A stretch of 64,000 nt of DNA from Lutjanus erythropterus (lineage: Eukaryota; Chordata; Actinopteri; Lutjaniformes; Lutjanidae), in assembly GCA_020091685.1 (NCBI GenBank), contig CM034600.1, positions 35,644,077 through 35,708,076 of the forward strand, given 5' to 3'. Position numbers and translations under genes: made by a program. Every line of letters begins with the position of its first letter. Position 1 is the first letter of the stretch. The notes under the pieces were generated by a model. The model was not told where the DNA came from, ran no database searches, and saw only the letters and a list, made by a program, of their open reading frames with translations. Below, piece after piece: positions 11,560-30,564 of this stretch.

Positions 11560-11855
11560 CCTCCCTCTTTTTGACCCATCCACTCCTTCCCTCCATCTCT
11601 CTCCTTCTCTTTCTCTCTCCCTAGTGTCTCTTTCACCTCCTTTCCCTTCACGGATCTCGCCTACTTTGAAGTCTGCTGGTGTCTGAGAGAGGACAAAGAG
11701 ACACAAAGAGACGAGCCGGGCCGCTCCTGAAGACAGACAAAAGGATGAGCGAGAGAGATGGAAAGATAGAGAGGTGGAGAGACAGAGAGAGGCACGACAA
11801 AAGACAGGAAGAGAGGAGCAGGCGGAGGAGAGGAAAAACATGAAAAGTGAGGGAC
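11560..11855. repeat. Polypyrimidine block followed by polypurine block
   Basis: Plus strand is CT-rich at 11560-11650 and GA-rich at 11685-11850, so the two halves are imperfectly complementary. The long open frame on the minus strand here is low-complexity (GERDTRERE-type) and not a gene. Confidence 0.8.
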
Positions 11856-14800
11856 AGACATCAGACATCACTGTACGTTTAGAGAGAGGAAAGTGAAGAG
11901 AAACTAACCTAAAATCAAAGCTAAGATCAAATACTACTCTATAAAGTTATTCAGAGACATTAACTGTCAGTATTTTATTTTTTAAATTAATTAGTAATTC
12001 TTCTGTTGGCTGAAATGTATGAGTTTTGTTCTACCTGACACCTAGTGGCCTTTCAAGGACCTGTGGGTTGAACTGGTGGTTCCAGCTTTGATTGCTGCCT
12101 CTGCTTCCTACTATACTGCCTGTGCAGCCAATAAGGGCTACAAGACAGCCAGCGCTCAGTCTCAGAACCAATTGACAATCACAACAACGATGATTTAGTC
12201 TGTGAGGGTAACGGCCAATATATCGGGGCCTCCAGAGTAGCCAGCGGATATATGGATAATGAATCTCAAGATACCAAGACTTCCTCTTGCGCTAAATCAT
12301 CGTCAGGTGAAGGATGATGGGTTGCAGGAATGTGTTTTAGCCAACACGCACCGCCTCTTTTGCTCTCTACATGGACTGCTTACCTGCATGCAACAAAGTC
12401 TGCTCAAACGTGATTGGTCAATATCACTCAGACTAATAAGACAGACTAAGACAAATGAAAACCAGAACACTTCCAATTAGGGCTGAAATTATTACTTGAG
12501 GAACTCGATCACTAAGAATCTTCAATTCAAATTACTTGCATCAAGGCTATGTAAATCCATATACAGAACTGTACTGATGCAACAGAATGGTCTATGATCC
12601 GTTTGGCACTGCAGACTAAATGTAACCATCATAGTGTGAAATATAGTTTTACTGCAGTTGTTATTTGTTTTTAAGTAGTCAATCACTAAATCTTGATGCA
12701 GAGTTGCAGTGAAAAGTCAGGACAGATGTCATCAGAGTCTACTACAAGGAGTTTGTAACTGGTTATAAAACAGTCTCAATTTAATACTGATGATATGATC
12801 TATATAAACAAACAAGACCATTACTGAGAGGATTGTTGATTTCTATAAAATTATTCTTAATGCCTGCCACCGGGTTGGAGTAGCGCTGGAAATGCTACCA
12901 CTTTTGTCCACAGGGGCCACAAGAGTCAACACAATATGAAAGGTCCTGGCACCAGCTTTAAAAACCGCCACTTTCACCTCTGTTGAGTGAATTCCCGTAG
13001 ACCTCAAATTTGGGCATTTCCAGTTGTGTAACTGGGAAACTGGGAATGCTTGTCGCCAAAGAAACAGATCATAAGACTGTGATGTTCATTGTAACTTTAG
13101 CAAATATCTGCTGCTTTCACTTACACACAGCTCTGCTCAGCTCATCAGAGCAGCCTTCAGAGTTGATTGGCTGTGACTCATTAAGTGTAACCAATGAGAT
13201 AGTGCTGTGGGTGGGACATTAAGCAAGACTACAGAGTGTAATATTGTCATAGCGTGTAGTGTTTCTTATCCAATTACTTGATTAATTGGTGGAATGATCA
13301 GTAGAATACTCAATTACTAAAATAATTGTTAGCTGTGGTCCTACTTCCAATAGCAAAATTTTGTCCTTTGCCAACAGATACTGCATTCATATGCAGATAT
13401 CTGTTCATAAAGATTATCCAGTGCTAACAACAAAAAAACCTGGATCAGGGCGGTGATGCATTAGTGACATAAACTCCTATTTAGATGAAAATTAGGTTGA
13501 GCATCAGTCAGTAACCAAAGCTTCTTCACTCACTACCTGCTGACTGAACACAAAGCATAGGTCTATAGGTATGTTAGGACAAATGCAATCAAAGTCTTGA
13601 GATAAGGATGTATTTTTATATGGAGGTTTTGTTATGGGATAATACCAACTCCCTGTCCCTTCAGTCTACAGGCTGAAACAGTGTTCTTTGTCTGTGTGTG
13701 TCTGAAAGGTATGCAGGGGGCCAGGTGAGGGAGTTCAGGGGGAGGGTGAGGGGCTTCCATCCCTTCATGTTAAGATCATTGTTTGGCGAGCTGCAACTCG
13801 CCGGGCGCTCTCTGCCACAGGCTGAGAAACACCGCGCATGTTTTAGCATTTAATTCAGACTAAGAGTTTGGCTCCAGAAGAAGATGCACTTTGTGTGTTT
13901 TTGTTATACAATACGCAAATAGACCAATAGTCAAATAATCTTCTGTCATCACATAACAAAGCAGCTACTAAAAACAGCCCTGTTGAGGATGGGATCTGCT
14001 TTCCTGCTCCACGCTACTACCTGTGTCTACATGTCTACAAAGGTGGTTCTAGTGATAGCAATGCCATTCAGTCCATTGGTTGGTTCAACACTGTGGTACA
14101 ACACAACACATGCAACAGACTAATGATGCATTCAGGTCGGAGATTGGAATTAAATTCCCTATTTCTGACCTGAAGCATCCCAGGTGCACACTGCCAAAAG
14201 TAAGCTAAAAAACATTGTGTTGATAAGTTTCTTTGACAAGTGTACACTCAATTGAACCCTCAGCAGTACAGCCACCTTGCATAAACCAAAAACGAGAAAA
14301 AAACAACACATCATGTAACAGGTTTCACAAGTAGAAACTCTGACTTTGAGTGCCGTTCCATTGTACTTTTTTGAGTAGGAGGTCCTAAATTTTGGAGTCC
14401 TGAGTTGTCTGGAACGCAGCATAAAACTCAATCAGGAATGCTAACATGTTAACATGCTGACACTAACCTCAGACTGTAGCATTGCTTACATGTGCTGCAT
14501 TCACATACCACCCGGACGGGTCCCATTTCCTGGGTTGAGAAGTTGTTCTTCTGACTTTGGTGCGTTTATAAGCGGTGATGGGGTGGCTGAAACTACTCCC
14601 CAGTGAAAATTTGAGTATGCTGAAACAGTCTGAAGCCCTACATTCCGAAAGGATTTTGTCCAAGACTGTCAGAATCAGAACATTCCCTAAAACCCCTAAA
14701 ATATTGGCAGTAAGAACGATTTAACTGATCTGGGTCACTCTACATGCAACTGACATGTAATATATGAATTAATAAAAAAAAATTATCAGTGATTATCAAC

Positions 14801-17229
14801 ATTTACATTTTCTGCCATGTTTTGTGTTGTTATGACTTGAGGGGGCGTTCACATTCATTTTCAGTGCCTGGAACTAATTTTTGTTATCATTCCAACACCA
14901 CAAGAATACAGGAGCGATAATGGTTAATGTAACTTCACCATCCTGGGAAAAAAACAACATTGCCCAAGGCCCATGCCTTCAGTAGCCTTTGGGTTTGATG
15001 CTAACATAGCATCCTTAGCTAATAATAGTTGTTTAGTTGTGTTATGGTGTAATGGGCATTAGGGTCTCACAAGGTCATGTGTGGCTGCTGATGTTTAGTC
15101 TTGTAACATATCATTCTTGCATACGCCAACTTCAATATAGCCTTTAAACTTTGGTTTTATTTATTTATTTATTTATTATCCAAGCCTCTTTCTTTTTTTA
15201 AGTCTCCACAAACATCAGTTTTTCTCACACAGGTTTGTTGGCAGCTAATGGTTAGTAATTTGTCCGTAAACGGGAAGTGATGCAATTAGAAGACTGGACA
15301 GCAGAGCACACTCACTGGAGTCTGTCATTTCACCTGAGAAAGATGGGGGAGGGAAGAGAGTCTGCTGAGAAGGTGACAGCTAGTTACCTATTACCTAGCA
15401 TAGACAGAGAGTTTCTATTGGCTGGATGTGCAGATTTACAGGTCACATGTTAGTATATGAGAACTGGACGGTGTAAGAGCATTTTGCAACACTTGCCCTT
15501 TGAGTGGTTTTCTACGGACGTGAAAATGTGAAGTGAAGCAAATAGTCACATACCTCGGTGCACAGTCCAACTGGGCCTTCTGAGAAAAAGCAAAAGAACG
15601 AGGGAGGAGGGGAGGTGATGAAGATGATGATGACATACATCTGCTCGGCTACTCACCTGTAGAGAAAAAAAAAGAGGGAGAATGTGTGGGAACGAAGCAG
15701 TAAAGCAGCAGCTGATGACAGCCATCATTCAGGCTGTGTGAGGTTAAAGACGCCCTGAAACCGCTCTCACACACCATTGGACCATCATTTCCACACTGTG
15801 TTTAGCCTAAATGACCACTGTAACCTCCCCATGCCTTCACCTTGCCCTGTTATTCCCACTTTGACCTCGGTCCTCTATTTCATCTGCTCGCTCATTCTTT
15901 GAAAGCCAGATGGTGCAGACGGTAGGATGCAACACGCCTCGACTCAAAGATTTGTAATTACAAAATCCACTTGCAACAGTAGTCCAACATCAGTATGTTT
16001 GCAATAAAATTTCCTGCTAGGATACAAAATAAGCATCAGCCAGATGCTCATAAAATTTCCAAGTGGCAGGTAGATTTGCTTCACTTCCCAGCCAAAAAAA
16101 TCTATTGAGTGCCTGGTGGCAGGGTAGGAAATTAACTGCTGCAAATGTTAACTTCAACCAGCCACTGACAGATAAATCATTAAATTCAAGTCTGAAACTA
16201 GCCACTTCCATATTTTACCTGCTAATTTTCCTCCCTGGCTGGTGGACAAAAGAGTTAATTTTGCAGCTGGATTCCAGCACATCAGTTGCATATCTGAGAT
16301 CAGTGGTTCTGAGAAGGAATAAATACATTTTGCACCCTCCTCTGTTTTCCAAAGGCTGCATTCACTTTAATAGAAATCACAGTGCTCAAACCGATAAATC
16401 AATTATCAATTAGCTGGCAACTGATTTAATAATCAGTTGACTGATTAATTGTTGCAGCTCTAATCAAAATGGTTAGCAACCAGTTTTGTTTCATTTGAAT
16501 AATAAATCATTGTAGCTCCATTGTCAGTGTTGTAGTCTAGTGTTGGTCAGTCTATGGAAATTAATAGAAACAATTAGCCACCTGGAACAATAGAAAAAAT
16601 ATTTAAAAAAGACCCTAACACATAATTTACAAAAAGATTTGGTAAAAATATTAAGTGTATGCAGCTAACAGGTTAAAAAATTCAAAAGCACTAATTTTTC
16701 TGTTTGTTGTCGAGGTCTCAATTTTTGACCTGCTAACGTTAGCCTAACTAACTAACTTCTCAACGAGGTAACTCTACCGGATGTTTATTTTGAAACATGT
16801 GACACTTCACAGTTGTCCTGTGGCATAATGTCGATGTTTGGCTGATAGTGGCCATTTTTAATTAACATAAGTTAAACTTCACCAGGCTCGATGGGACTCC
16901 CTCGGCCCGGCGTACCTGTGCGTAGCAATACCACCTTTCACCACACAAACTGACATTAAGCACACGTTGTACTGAAAGGGAGGCGCTGTTTTGCACATTT
17001 GAGAACACAAACTTGTGAAATAAATGTGTAAACCTCTTTCATGTTGCAGCTGGGAAAGATGGAGCTTATTTCAGCCACTTTATATACTATTGGGTAGATT
17101 AATCTATGTGTTATTAATTGATTTATATTTTGTATTAATAATCCTGATGTGCAAAGTAATTAGTGACTAAAGTTATCGAATAAAAGTAAATTAGTGGAGT
17201 AAATTCCAAAATATATTCCGATTTATTAG

Positions 17230-17330
17230 ATTAAACCCCTTGAGATGTACCAAATGGAAAAAGTAGTGGAGTAGAAGTTCAAAGTAGCATACGATGGAAA
17301 TACTCAAGTACTGTAATCTAAGAAAATATA
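17230..17330 (-). repeat. Fragment of a hAT-like non-autonomous element
   Basis: Minus strand carries the CTTGAGTATTTCCAT / CTACTTTTTCC type sequence that also appears, in other parts, at 27454-28073, 43645-44060 and 50420-50550. Confidence 0.5.
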
Positions 17331-17502
17331 CTTTCCTTTTATGGTTTTCTATTCTTAAACTAAAGTACAAAAAAAACAAACAAAAAAACAAACAAAAAAC
17401 ACAACTCTTTGTCATGACTGGGATTTCTTTTCTGGCTGCAGTCCCTACAGGTATGAAACAAGTTTTTCTGGTTTTGAAGGAAGCTTATTTTCTTGTCACA
17501 TG

Positions 17503-17516
17503 CTGCCCTCTGCTGG
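17503..17516 (-). promoter_or_regulatory. CTCF-like motif
   Basis: Minus strand CCAGCAGAGGGCAG fits the core CTCF consensus CCASYAGRKGGCRS at every position. A 14-base match can occur by chance or within a repeat; occupancy is unknown. Confidence 0.45.
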
Positions 17517-18267
17517 AATAACGAGTCAGTACAGAGTCCTGTCGGAGTCCTGTGGTGATAACTGCATATCCTTCATAGTATGCAACGGTTTACACTAACC
17601 TGAGAGGAAACATCACCTCAGATCTCAACAGCTATTTGAAATTATTTAGAAGTCAAGTTGTCAAAAGTAAAAAAAGCCAAATTTCATGCTTTCAAAAGAA
17701 CAGTGGAATTCCTGTAATCAGATATTTAAGGCAAAACCTTATTACAATAAAAGCCAACTGTAACTTTTCAGCCTGTATCGTGGTTGAAAGTGTGTAGTTT
17801 CAGTTGAGAATTTAGTTTTCATGTTGTGTATAAATGCTACGAAAATCGCTCAAATCTAGTCTTTTCATTCACAAGTAAAAAAAAAAAAAATTGGCCTAAT
17901 ATCTGACTAGATTTATCAATTTCTCTCTGTTATTACAACATTAATCTGCTTTGTGAACTTTTTCTGTAAAGAAAAACAATAAACCTCAGTCGAAACACAC
18001 CAGATGGTTTCTCTTGAGGACACATCTGGATCTTCTCTCATGTGGACCAAGACACATCTGATGTATTAAAATCAACTTATTCTTGTATCAAATACATTTA
18101 TTTTTCCACCATGTTGTGTTGTCTTGTATTAGCATGGGTGCATTTTGAATTTTATTGTGCTCAGCTGGTACCACAGCTGAAGATTTCTTTAACTTTTCAA
18201 ATAATCAGTGGTTATAACACTACACTTTGCTTTTATTGCATCATTTGCCTGAACCAGTGGTTCCCAA

Positions 18268-18392
18268 CTAGGGCTTGGTATTGGTACTCAATGCTTTTAA
18301 GGTATTGATTGAAATAACCCAGTATCAAGTACTATCAAAACTTCTCCAGTCAATCAGTACCTTCATTCATTCCTTTTGGTACCAAGATCTGT
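18268..18392 (+). repeat. Dispersed repeat, copy 1
   Basis: Shares GGTATTGATTGAAATAACCC and CAAAACTTCTCCAGT-like sequence with the reverse complement of 42106-42215. The GGTATTGGTAC ends are typical of small fish DNA elements. Confidence 0.65.
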
Positions 18393-19825
18393 CAATAGTT
18401 TTGCTTGTAGCCACAATCGTTCTTCTTGATAGGTCATTTTTTTAAAAAATGATGCCCCGGCCTATTCCCAACCTTTTTTTTTGCTTGTAGTCCCCTGACG
18501 ACTTTAAGAAAAGCTGAGTTTCTGAGCTTCTATACGCTTGATGATTTCTTTTAACAACCCAACAGAGTGGGAACATACACACTCATGAATATCAGAATAT
18601 GACTCATTATGACAGATTCAGAGGTCAGAGAGGTCACAAAGGTATGGTTGACAAAGTAACCTCCAACATGTATGCATCATGGTTTTGGTTTATATGCTAA
18701 TCAGATTTTGACAAACTCAGAGCAGACAGACTCCCCTGTGAGTTGTATTGCCCCTGCAAGGAGGGCTTGGAGCAAAGGTTGACAAGCAATGGCCAGCGCT
18801 TCTAAGCTTCTTCTCAACTTGATATTTTAACCTTTTTTTTTTTTAACAACAAAAGTTTACCAATTTATAGCAATTGTTTCAATGGCTGAATAAGCGATGA
18901 AGGACTTGCTCCCCAAGTCAGAGTTCACCTTATGACTCAGTGTTCGGGCGCACCTGTAGCTCGGTTGGTTGACCACGTGACTCATGTCCCGAAGATATCA
19001 TCCCTCTGCATCTGCCACGGCCTGTGGCTGCTGCTGCATTTCGTAAGTAGTTCCACTTCCCCTCTTTCTTTCGCCCTCAGCCCTCCCTTGGTGAGACATA
19101 ATGGCTTACATCACACAGAGGCCACTTGGAGAGCAGTGGGCGGGGCATTCTCCTGCTCACACAAACTATAATGGATCGACAGTTTGATTTGGAAATGTCT
19201 GTTATCTATTATGCTTAGCATAACCTATTGTTACAGGTTTATATCTTGCCAAACAATTTTCCATGCATGAAATGTTGATTAATATGCACTGTCACTTCAC
19301 TGGTAAATGAACATACTGATGCTCCAAATGCATGACAGCAATGCATTTTGGGTGATCTGTGTCTGATTGACTACAGTTGACTTGCTCCCCTAGCCCCCTG
19401 AGTGTCTTAGGAATTTCACTTCAGTTTTTCAGACAGATGGGACGACACTGATAAAGGCAGCAGGGATTCCCCTGACGGAAAGTGAAGGAGGGCATATTGA
19501 ATGACTGACCTACCCTCACTCTCACCGATCCTCCCTTCCAGCCATAATAATGGCACATAAGCCCGAAAAAAACATGCTTGACCAAGTTGGCACATCAGCA
19601 CGCCAAGATCACCAAAACACACCTGTGGCGTCACATAAAAATAAATTATAATATGCTTCCGTTCTTAAGATGAGCATTGAATGAAGCAGAAAAGTTATCA
19701 AATGAAGTGGTATCAGCATTTTTAAATACCCCATCCTAGTGGTGACTAACAATTCCTGCAACTGAGCACATTTCACGTTTCATTAGTTGTGAAATAACAA
19801 TGACAAAGATTTTTTTTTTTTCCAT

Positions 19826-19831
19826 TTTATT
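19826..19831 (-). terminator. rps21: rps21 poly(A) signal
   Basis: Minus-strand AATAAA 34 bases after the TGA stop. It gives a very short 3'UTR (about 45-60 nt), which is usual for ribosomal protein mRNAs. An A-rich minus-strand run follows at 19810-19821, where cleavage is expected. Confidence 0.85.
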
Positions 19832-19864
19832 TTACAAAGTTTTGTCACAGATCCAGCGTCACAC

Positions 19865-26585
<6,721 letters not shown>

Positions 26586-26618
26586 GTTTACAGGTTGTAC
26601 AGGCGGTCGCGTACAAAT
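26586..26618 (-). other. rps21: rps21 5'UTR part of exon 2
   Basis: Minus-strand sequence between the TTTTAG acceptor (AG at 26619-26620) and the ATG at 26585. It has no ATG. The acceptor follows an AT-rich rather than a strong pyrimidine tract, so the exon edge is less certain than those of the coding exons. Confidence 0.6.
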
Positions 26619-26839
26619 CTAAAATTAGATATTAACAAACAACACATCAGAAATTTATATTTTTTACAGTGCTAACTAGCTAACTTAGCTAACGTAATTC
26701 TACTATCACTCTAGCAAAAACATTTTAAACACCTTAATGTTATAGTAGCTGCGTGACTTAAAAAACCCCCGTAAATATCACCATAAATGTTAAAAACGGT
26801 AACATCTGTTTTATTATAAGTCCACACAGAGAACAGCAG

Positions 26840-27130
26840 TTAGAGGAGAGTTAGCATGTTAGCTCATCAGTTAGCATGCGGAGCGCACATCACGGCCGCA
26901 TGTGGCTGCTCGCACACACTCGACAAATGTCTGATAATTACACACAATTTCAGCGAGAAACACCACTAAAACATTATCTGCAACCACACAGTCGCATTAA
27001 CTTTGATTAATCTAACGAAAATCACGGCTATGTGGGGTTAGAAGACGAATTTTAAACATTTTAGGAGGAGAGCGCGACAGAAACCTACCGTATACGACTA
27101 ATGGCCGACAGGAAAGGAGGAGCTGAAGAC
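26840..27130 (-). promoter_or_regulatory. rps21: rps21 promoter and intron-1 region, locally CpG-containing
   Basis: CpGs are noticeably denser here than in the surrounding AT-rich DNA (CGGCCGCA near 26893, GCGCGAC near 27072, CGGAAG near 27131). ACTTCCGG just upstream of the TOP start (minus strand) is an ETS-type core, common in ribosomal protein promoters. The boundary is approximate. Confidence 0.5.
27089..27119 (-). other. rps21: rps21 non-coding first exon with 5'-TOP-like start
   Basis: On the minus strand a pyrimidine run (CTCCTCCTTTCC) around 27111-27122 is followed by TGTCGGCC and a donor GTAGGT at 27088. Ribosomal protein mRNAs begin with a C followed by an oligopyrimidine tract (TOP), which links their translation to mTOR signalling, so the transcript probably starts within 27114-27120. 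The next exon (26618-26536) starts after a TTTTAG acceptor and carries the rest of the leader and the ATG. The spliced leader is about 65 nt and has no upstream ATG. The exact start base is inferred. Confidence 0.7.
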
Positions 27131-27453
27131 CCGGAAGTCAAAATATCTCTGACTGAATCAATGTTTTTTGTCGCCACCCGCTGGATTTTCATACAAGTAC
27201 AACCACAATGAAATGAAAGTTACAGTGATACCCGGTCCACATGCTGGTGTCTACTTTAAGTCATGGGATGATTTTTAGTCTGCCTCTTTAGCTCCAGTGA
27301 AGGTAAATCTTAAATTCAAAAGAGGCTTTATTGTCATGGGAAAGAGATTCATACATTGCTAAAATAGCTGCAAAACTAAACAAAATGAAAGAAAAATGTA
27401 CATAAACAGAAGAATTGTGATTTTGTGTAGACCTGTATATACAGATAGATAAC

Positions 27454-28073
27454 CAGGGGTGGAAGCAATTTATTATAAATACCCAAGTTACTGTAATTAA
27501 GTAGTTTTTGGGGTACTTGCTTGTACTAAAGTATTATTCAAGTGTAATCACTTAAATGCTTTATAAATAATGTTATCAGATTGTAGACAGACCAATGAAA
27601 ACCAGGACATATGAACAAAAAACACTGCAGCAGCACAGGTTTGGAGTAAGGATGTTAATGATTAGTCATTTAGCAATTAATAGGTATTGAGAGTTTAACC
27701 AGTTAAAACTTTATCCATAAATATTTAATCGATAGTCTAGAAATGGCAGTAATTGCACCTCTTTCGACACTATTTTGACTGGTTGAGCCCTTTGTTGAAT
27801 AAAGAAACTAAAACTTAAAATGAGGGGAAAAAATGATAATGCAAGATAAAAAAATTAAATGAGAGAAGAAAAACAATATCTGGAGAAAGAGAAACCTCTT
27901 TGATTGAATGTCTGCTATTGATAATGTATTAAATATCAACGGTTAAAAAGTAACTAACACTGAGTAGTTTTCTAAGATGAGGACTTTGTACTTTTACTTG
28001 TATTTGAGTAATATTTTAGTAATGTACTGTACTTGTACTTGAGTACAGATTTTTAGTAATCTTTCTACCACTT
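27454..28073. mobile_element. hAT-type non-autonomous DNA element with intact 8-bp target duplication
   Basis: Begins CAGGGGTGGAAG and ends CTTTCTACCACTT, inverted ends of the hAT CAG-GGTGG type. It is flanked on both sides by TAGATAAC (27446-27453 and 28074-28081), the 8-bp target-site duplication typical of hAT transposition. The ends carry palindromic GTACTTGAGTA-type sequence. The interior has no transposase. It lies just upstream of rps21. Confidence 0.85.
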
Positions 28074-28154
28074 TAGATAACTAATAAAAATAAAAAATGA
28101 TAAAAATGTAGACTTGCAGTTTTAAAAAATACACTGAGAACTATACAAACTCTA

Positions 28155-28300
28155 CAACTTTTTTATAGCGGGGATACCTCAAGATCTCAAGAACGTCTTG
28201 AGGGAATTTATTCAAACTTGCAACAAATGACCACCTGGACTCAAGGATTAACTGATTAAATTTTGTTGGTCAAGGGTCAAAGGTCACTGTGCCTTCATGT
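28155..28300. repeat. Dispersed repeat, copy 1
   Basis: CTTGAGGGAATTTATTCAAA followed by an AAAGGTCACTG-type stretch. Its start is repeated at 34625-34720. Confidence 0.6.
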
Positions 28301-29154
28301 CCGTCATAGACACATATACTTAGATGCTGCATTCGCCTTTGGAACATCCATTGCCATTGCTACCATGTTCCCTAGGTCAAGACTGACCTGTGATAGAATA
28401 CATGTAAACGGGGGAGCTGCGTTTTTCTGAATAGAGTACCCTATAACATTTATTTCTCAACCAATCTCAATGAATGGTCTTATACTCAAGGGTTTATGAT
28501 CTATGTAGAATGAGGGAGAAAAAGTTTACATTTTTTTCTGACTTATTCAACGTAACGCAGCCACAAGCTGAAGCAGTCAATATGACATCGATCGTCTCTC
28601 AGGTTGTGGCATGCTGCTACATACTATGCAGCAAGACATGCCCTGTCTGCTTCTCCTAGGAGTATATTTGATTCTGATTGGTGATTTGGTGCTTTGAAAT
28701 TTGGGGTTAAAGCCTTGAAATTGTTGGAACAAATATCCCTTCTTTCACTGAGTGCTTTACATTTTAGGAGGAAGTACATTTCTGTCTCAACTGTGACCTC
28801 ATTCTGTTTTCTCTCGGTTGTCACGATCTTTTGTGAATTCCTTTTTGAATTGCTAATTTGTGGTCGCTTTGTCACACTCCTTGACTTCTCAAACAAATGC
28901 ACAAGGTAATATTTAGTGTCTCTATGAGACACACCGGGCTTTCAAGTAACTTCCATGGAAACCTATCCATGTCAGGTGATGTTAGTGTGAAGAGTGAGAA
29001 GGTGGCCTGGTGGCTGGGTTGGTGTTGCTCCAAAACCTGCATGTACCTGTCAGCATTATCAGGGCCTTCACACATGTGACAGTTAGCCATGTCAAGGGCA
29101 CTAAGTCACCCCTATACTGTCACAGATGCCCTAAGTTTCTGCAGTATAATTGGC

Positions 29155-29905
29155 TGATGCAAAATATATATATATGACCCCAGAAAAGCTTACTAAATAC
29201 AGCAGTGCAGTACCTCGTATAAATGTGAAATGGATAAAGATACACTTTTCCACTGTTTTTGGCAAATAAGTATTCTGGGAAGCGGAGAGTGCATCCAGCA
29301 TATATTAACAATACAAATACCTCCAGACCCAAAGCATTTCAGGCTGGGTTTATATGCACTTAATCATAACTTTAGAAGGAGACTACAATTTTCTTTAGAA
29401 ATACATTTGTAGTTCGCCAAAAGAGTTATTACCCTGTCATGGAAAAAAGTCAGCAGAGTGAGTATAGGTAAGTGGATTTTGAACTTAGCTACAACTCTGG
29501 CCTTTTTTACATATCCTATCAGGGGTAATCAGTCACTCTTCTGTAGTCCCTTTATAGGTTAACTAGAGAGGACAGACTTGGTGAAGGAAGCACATGGGGA
29601 GACATAAGTAGACATCTGCAATGTCCAAATCGGTCCATGTCTTTTTTTTAAAATTTATGTCAACATTTGTATTTAAACATATGACATACTTAGACTGAAG
29701 TGTGTTACTCTAATACAATCCTCAACCTAACATTTTATTTTATTCTCCTTTTTTGAGGTGGGGCAGGGGGTGGATCATTGTGTGTTTTTTTCTGATGCTG
29801 TATGGTGTCCTGTATTTGGTCTTTTGTGTATAGCTGTTTACTGGTACATGTATATTTAGTATCTGTTAAGTGGAAATCAATAAAGACATTGTTGGGCAAA
29901 AAAGA
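29155..29905 (+). mobile_element. 5'-truncated L1-like LINE, ORF2 C-terminal end
   Basis: The plus strand encodes, across frameshifts, residues like those at the end of fish L1 ORF2: a cysteine/histidine stretch DTLFHCFWQ near 29233-29260, then IQIPPDPKHFRLGL near 29300-29350, and later FAKRVITLSWKK-like residues near 29410-29450. The 3' region ends near AATAAAGACATTG at about 29880 with a short A run at 29898. Stops and frame changes make it a dead copy. L1 subtype is not resolved. Confidence 0.7.
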
Positions 29906-29934
29906 GTCCAGACATTCTATTAAATGCAAGAACA

Positions 29935-29940
29935 TTTATT
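29935..29940 (-). terminator. Candidate poly(A) signal of the IL-17-like gene
   Basis: Minus-strand AATAAA about 625 bases after the stop. It sits 30-40 bases from the 3' end of a converging L1-like fragment on the other strand. Other AT-rich signals lie closer to the stop, so this choice is tentative. Confidence 0.4.
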
Positions 29941-30109
29941 AAAGGTACCCTTACCATAGGAAGTTTTGCACATGCAAAACAAATAGTTTCCACATTTGTA
30001 AAGAACACAAATATTACTCCAATGTTGTTTTTATTGCAGATTACATGATACATGTAACATATGTGTGACACAGCATACTGCACATCACATCTTAGAAAAA
30101 AAACATGCA

Positions 30110-30126
30110 CCCCCCCCCCCCCCCCC
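30110..30126. repeat. Poly-C run
   Basis: Seventeen C in a row followed by an ACACAC run, inside the predicted IL-17-like 3'UTR (so poly-G in the mRNA). Confidence 0.95.
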
Positions 30127-30564
30127 ACACACACAAAATCAGATTGGATCTGTGACACTGCCAAAAATTTGGCAAATTATGAAATCACATGTAAAAAAAC
30201 ATGTTATATAGTTAATTCATGTCACTGACACAGCAGACTATTGACTGTTTCTATGATGAAATCATATTTATCCCATCATACACAGTATAAATTTAAATAT
30301 CAATGTATATATGTATATATACTATATTTAATAGGAACCCATAAATATATAAATAAATAATATAAACACCTCATACAAAGCAGCAGATATGTCTTCAATA
30401 AATATTAAGGTACTTCCAAGAGTTTGAGTGGACTAATGTGAAAAACAGAAAAAAAAAAAAAAAAAAAAAAATCGAAATCCGCATTATTGAGAAAGTTGAG
30501 TTTCCAAAGGCACCACTGAACCTAGTTCACATAACAGTTGAACTATCTTCTTTTACTACCACAG

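Larger units (their letters stand above)
10417..19800. other. Long stretch without a recognised gene
   Basis: It holds a (GT)n tract, a pyrimidine/purine block (11560-11855), a (TTTA)n run near 15156-15178, a reversed fragment of the hAT-like repeat near 17230-17330, a CTCF-like motif at 17503-17516, and a dispersed repeat near 18268-18392. Several AT-rich stretches rich in ATTAAT/GATTAA (13270-13340, 16390-16460) match a common fish repeat end. I see no convincing exon set. Confidence 0.6.
29915..30564 (-). other. 3'UTR of the IL-17-like gene with AU-rich elements
   Basis: AT-rich minus-strand sequence after the TAG. It holds overlapping ATTTA pentamers and the UUAUUUAUU nonamer (minus strand of 30351-30360), which mark unstable cytokine mRNAs, plus a plus-strand A run (30450-30470) and a plus-strand C run (30110-30126). 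The last usable AATAAA on this strand is at 29940-29935. The 3' end is inferred; an earlier signal could be used. Confidence 0.55.

Noticed and set aside
11455-11871. 138-codon minus-strand frame
   Set aside because: Residues are RERERE-type low complexity from a GA/CT block.
15546-15670. Exon-like minus-strand block between CTACAG and GAG/GTATGT
   Set aside because: Splice-like ends exist, but no frame is convincingly protein-like and residues are Ser/His-rich low complexity.
18940-19020. tRNA-like stretch (TAGCTCGGTTGG resembles an A box), possible SINE head
   Set aside because: No convincing B box at the expected distance and no cloverleaf; could be an old SINE but not supportable.
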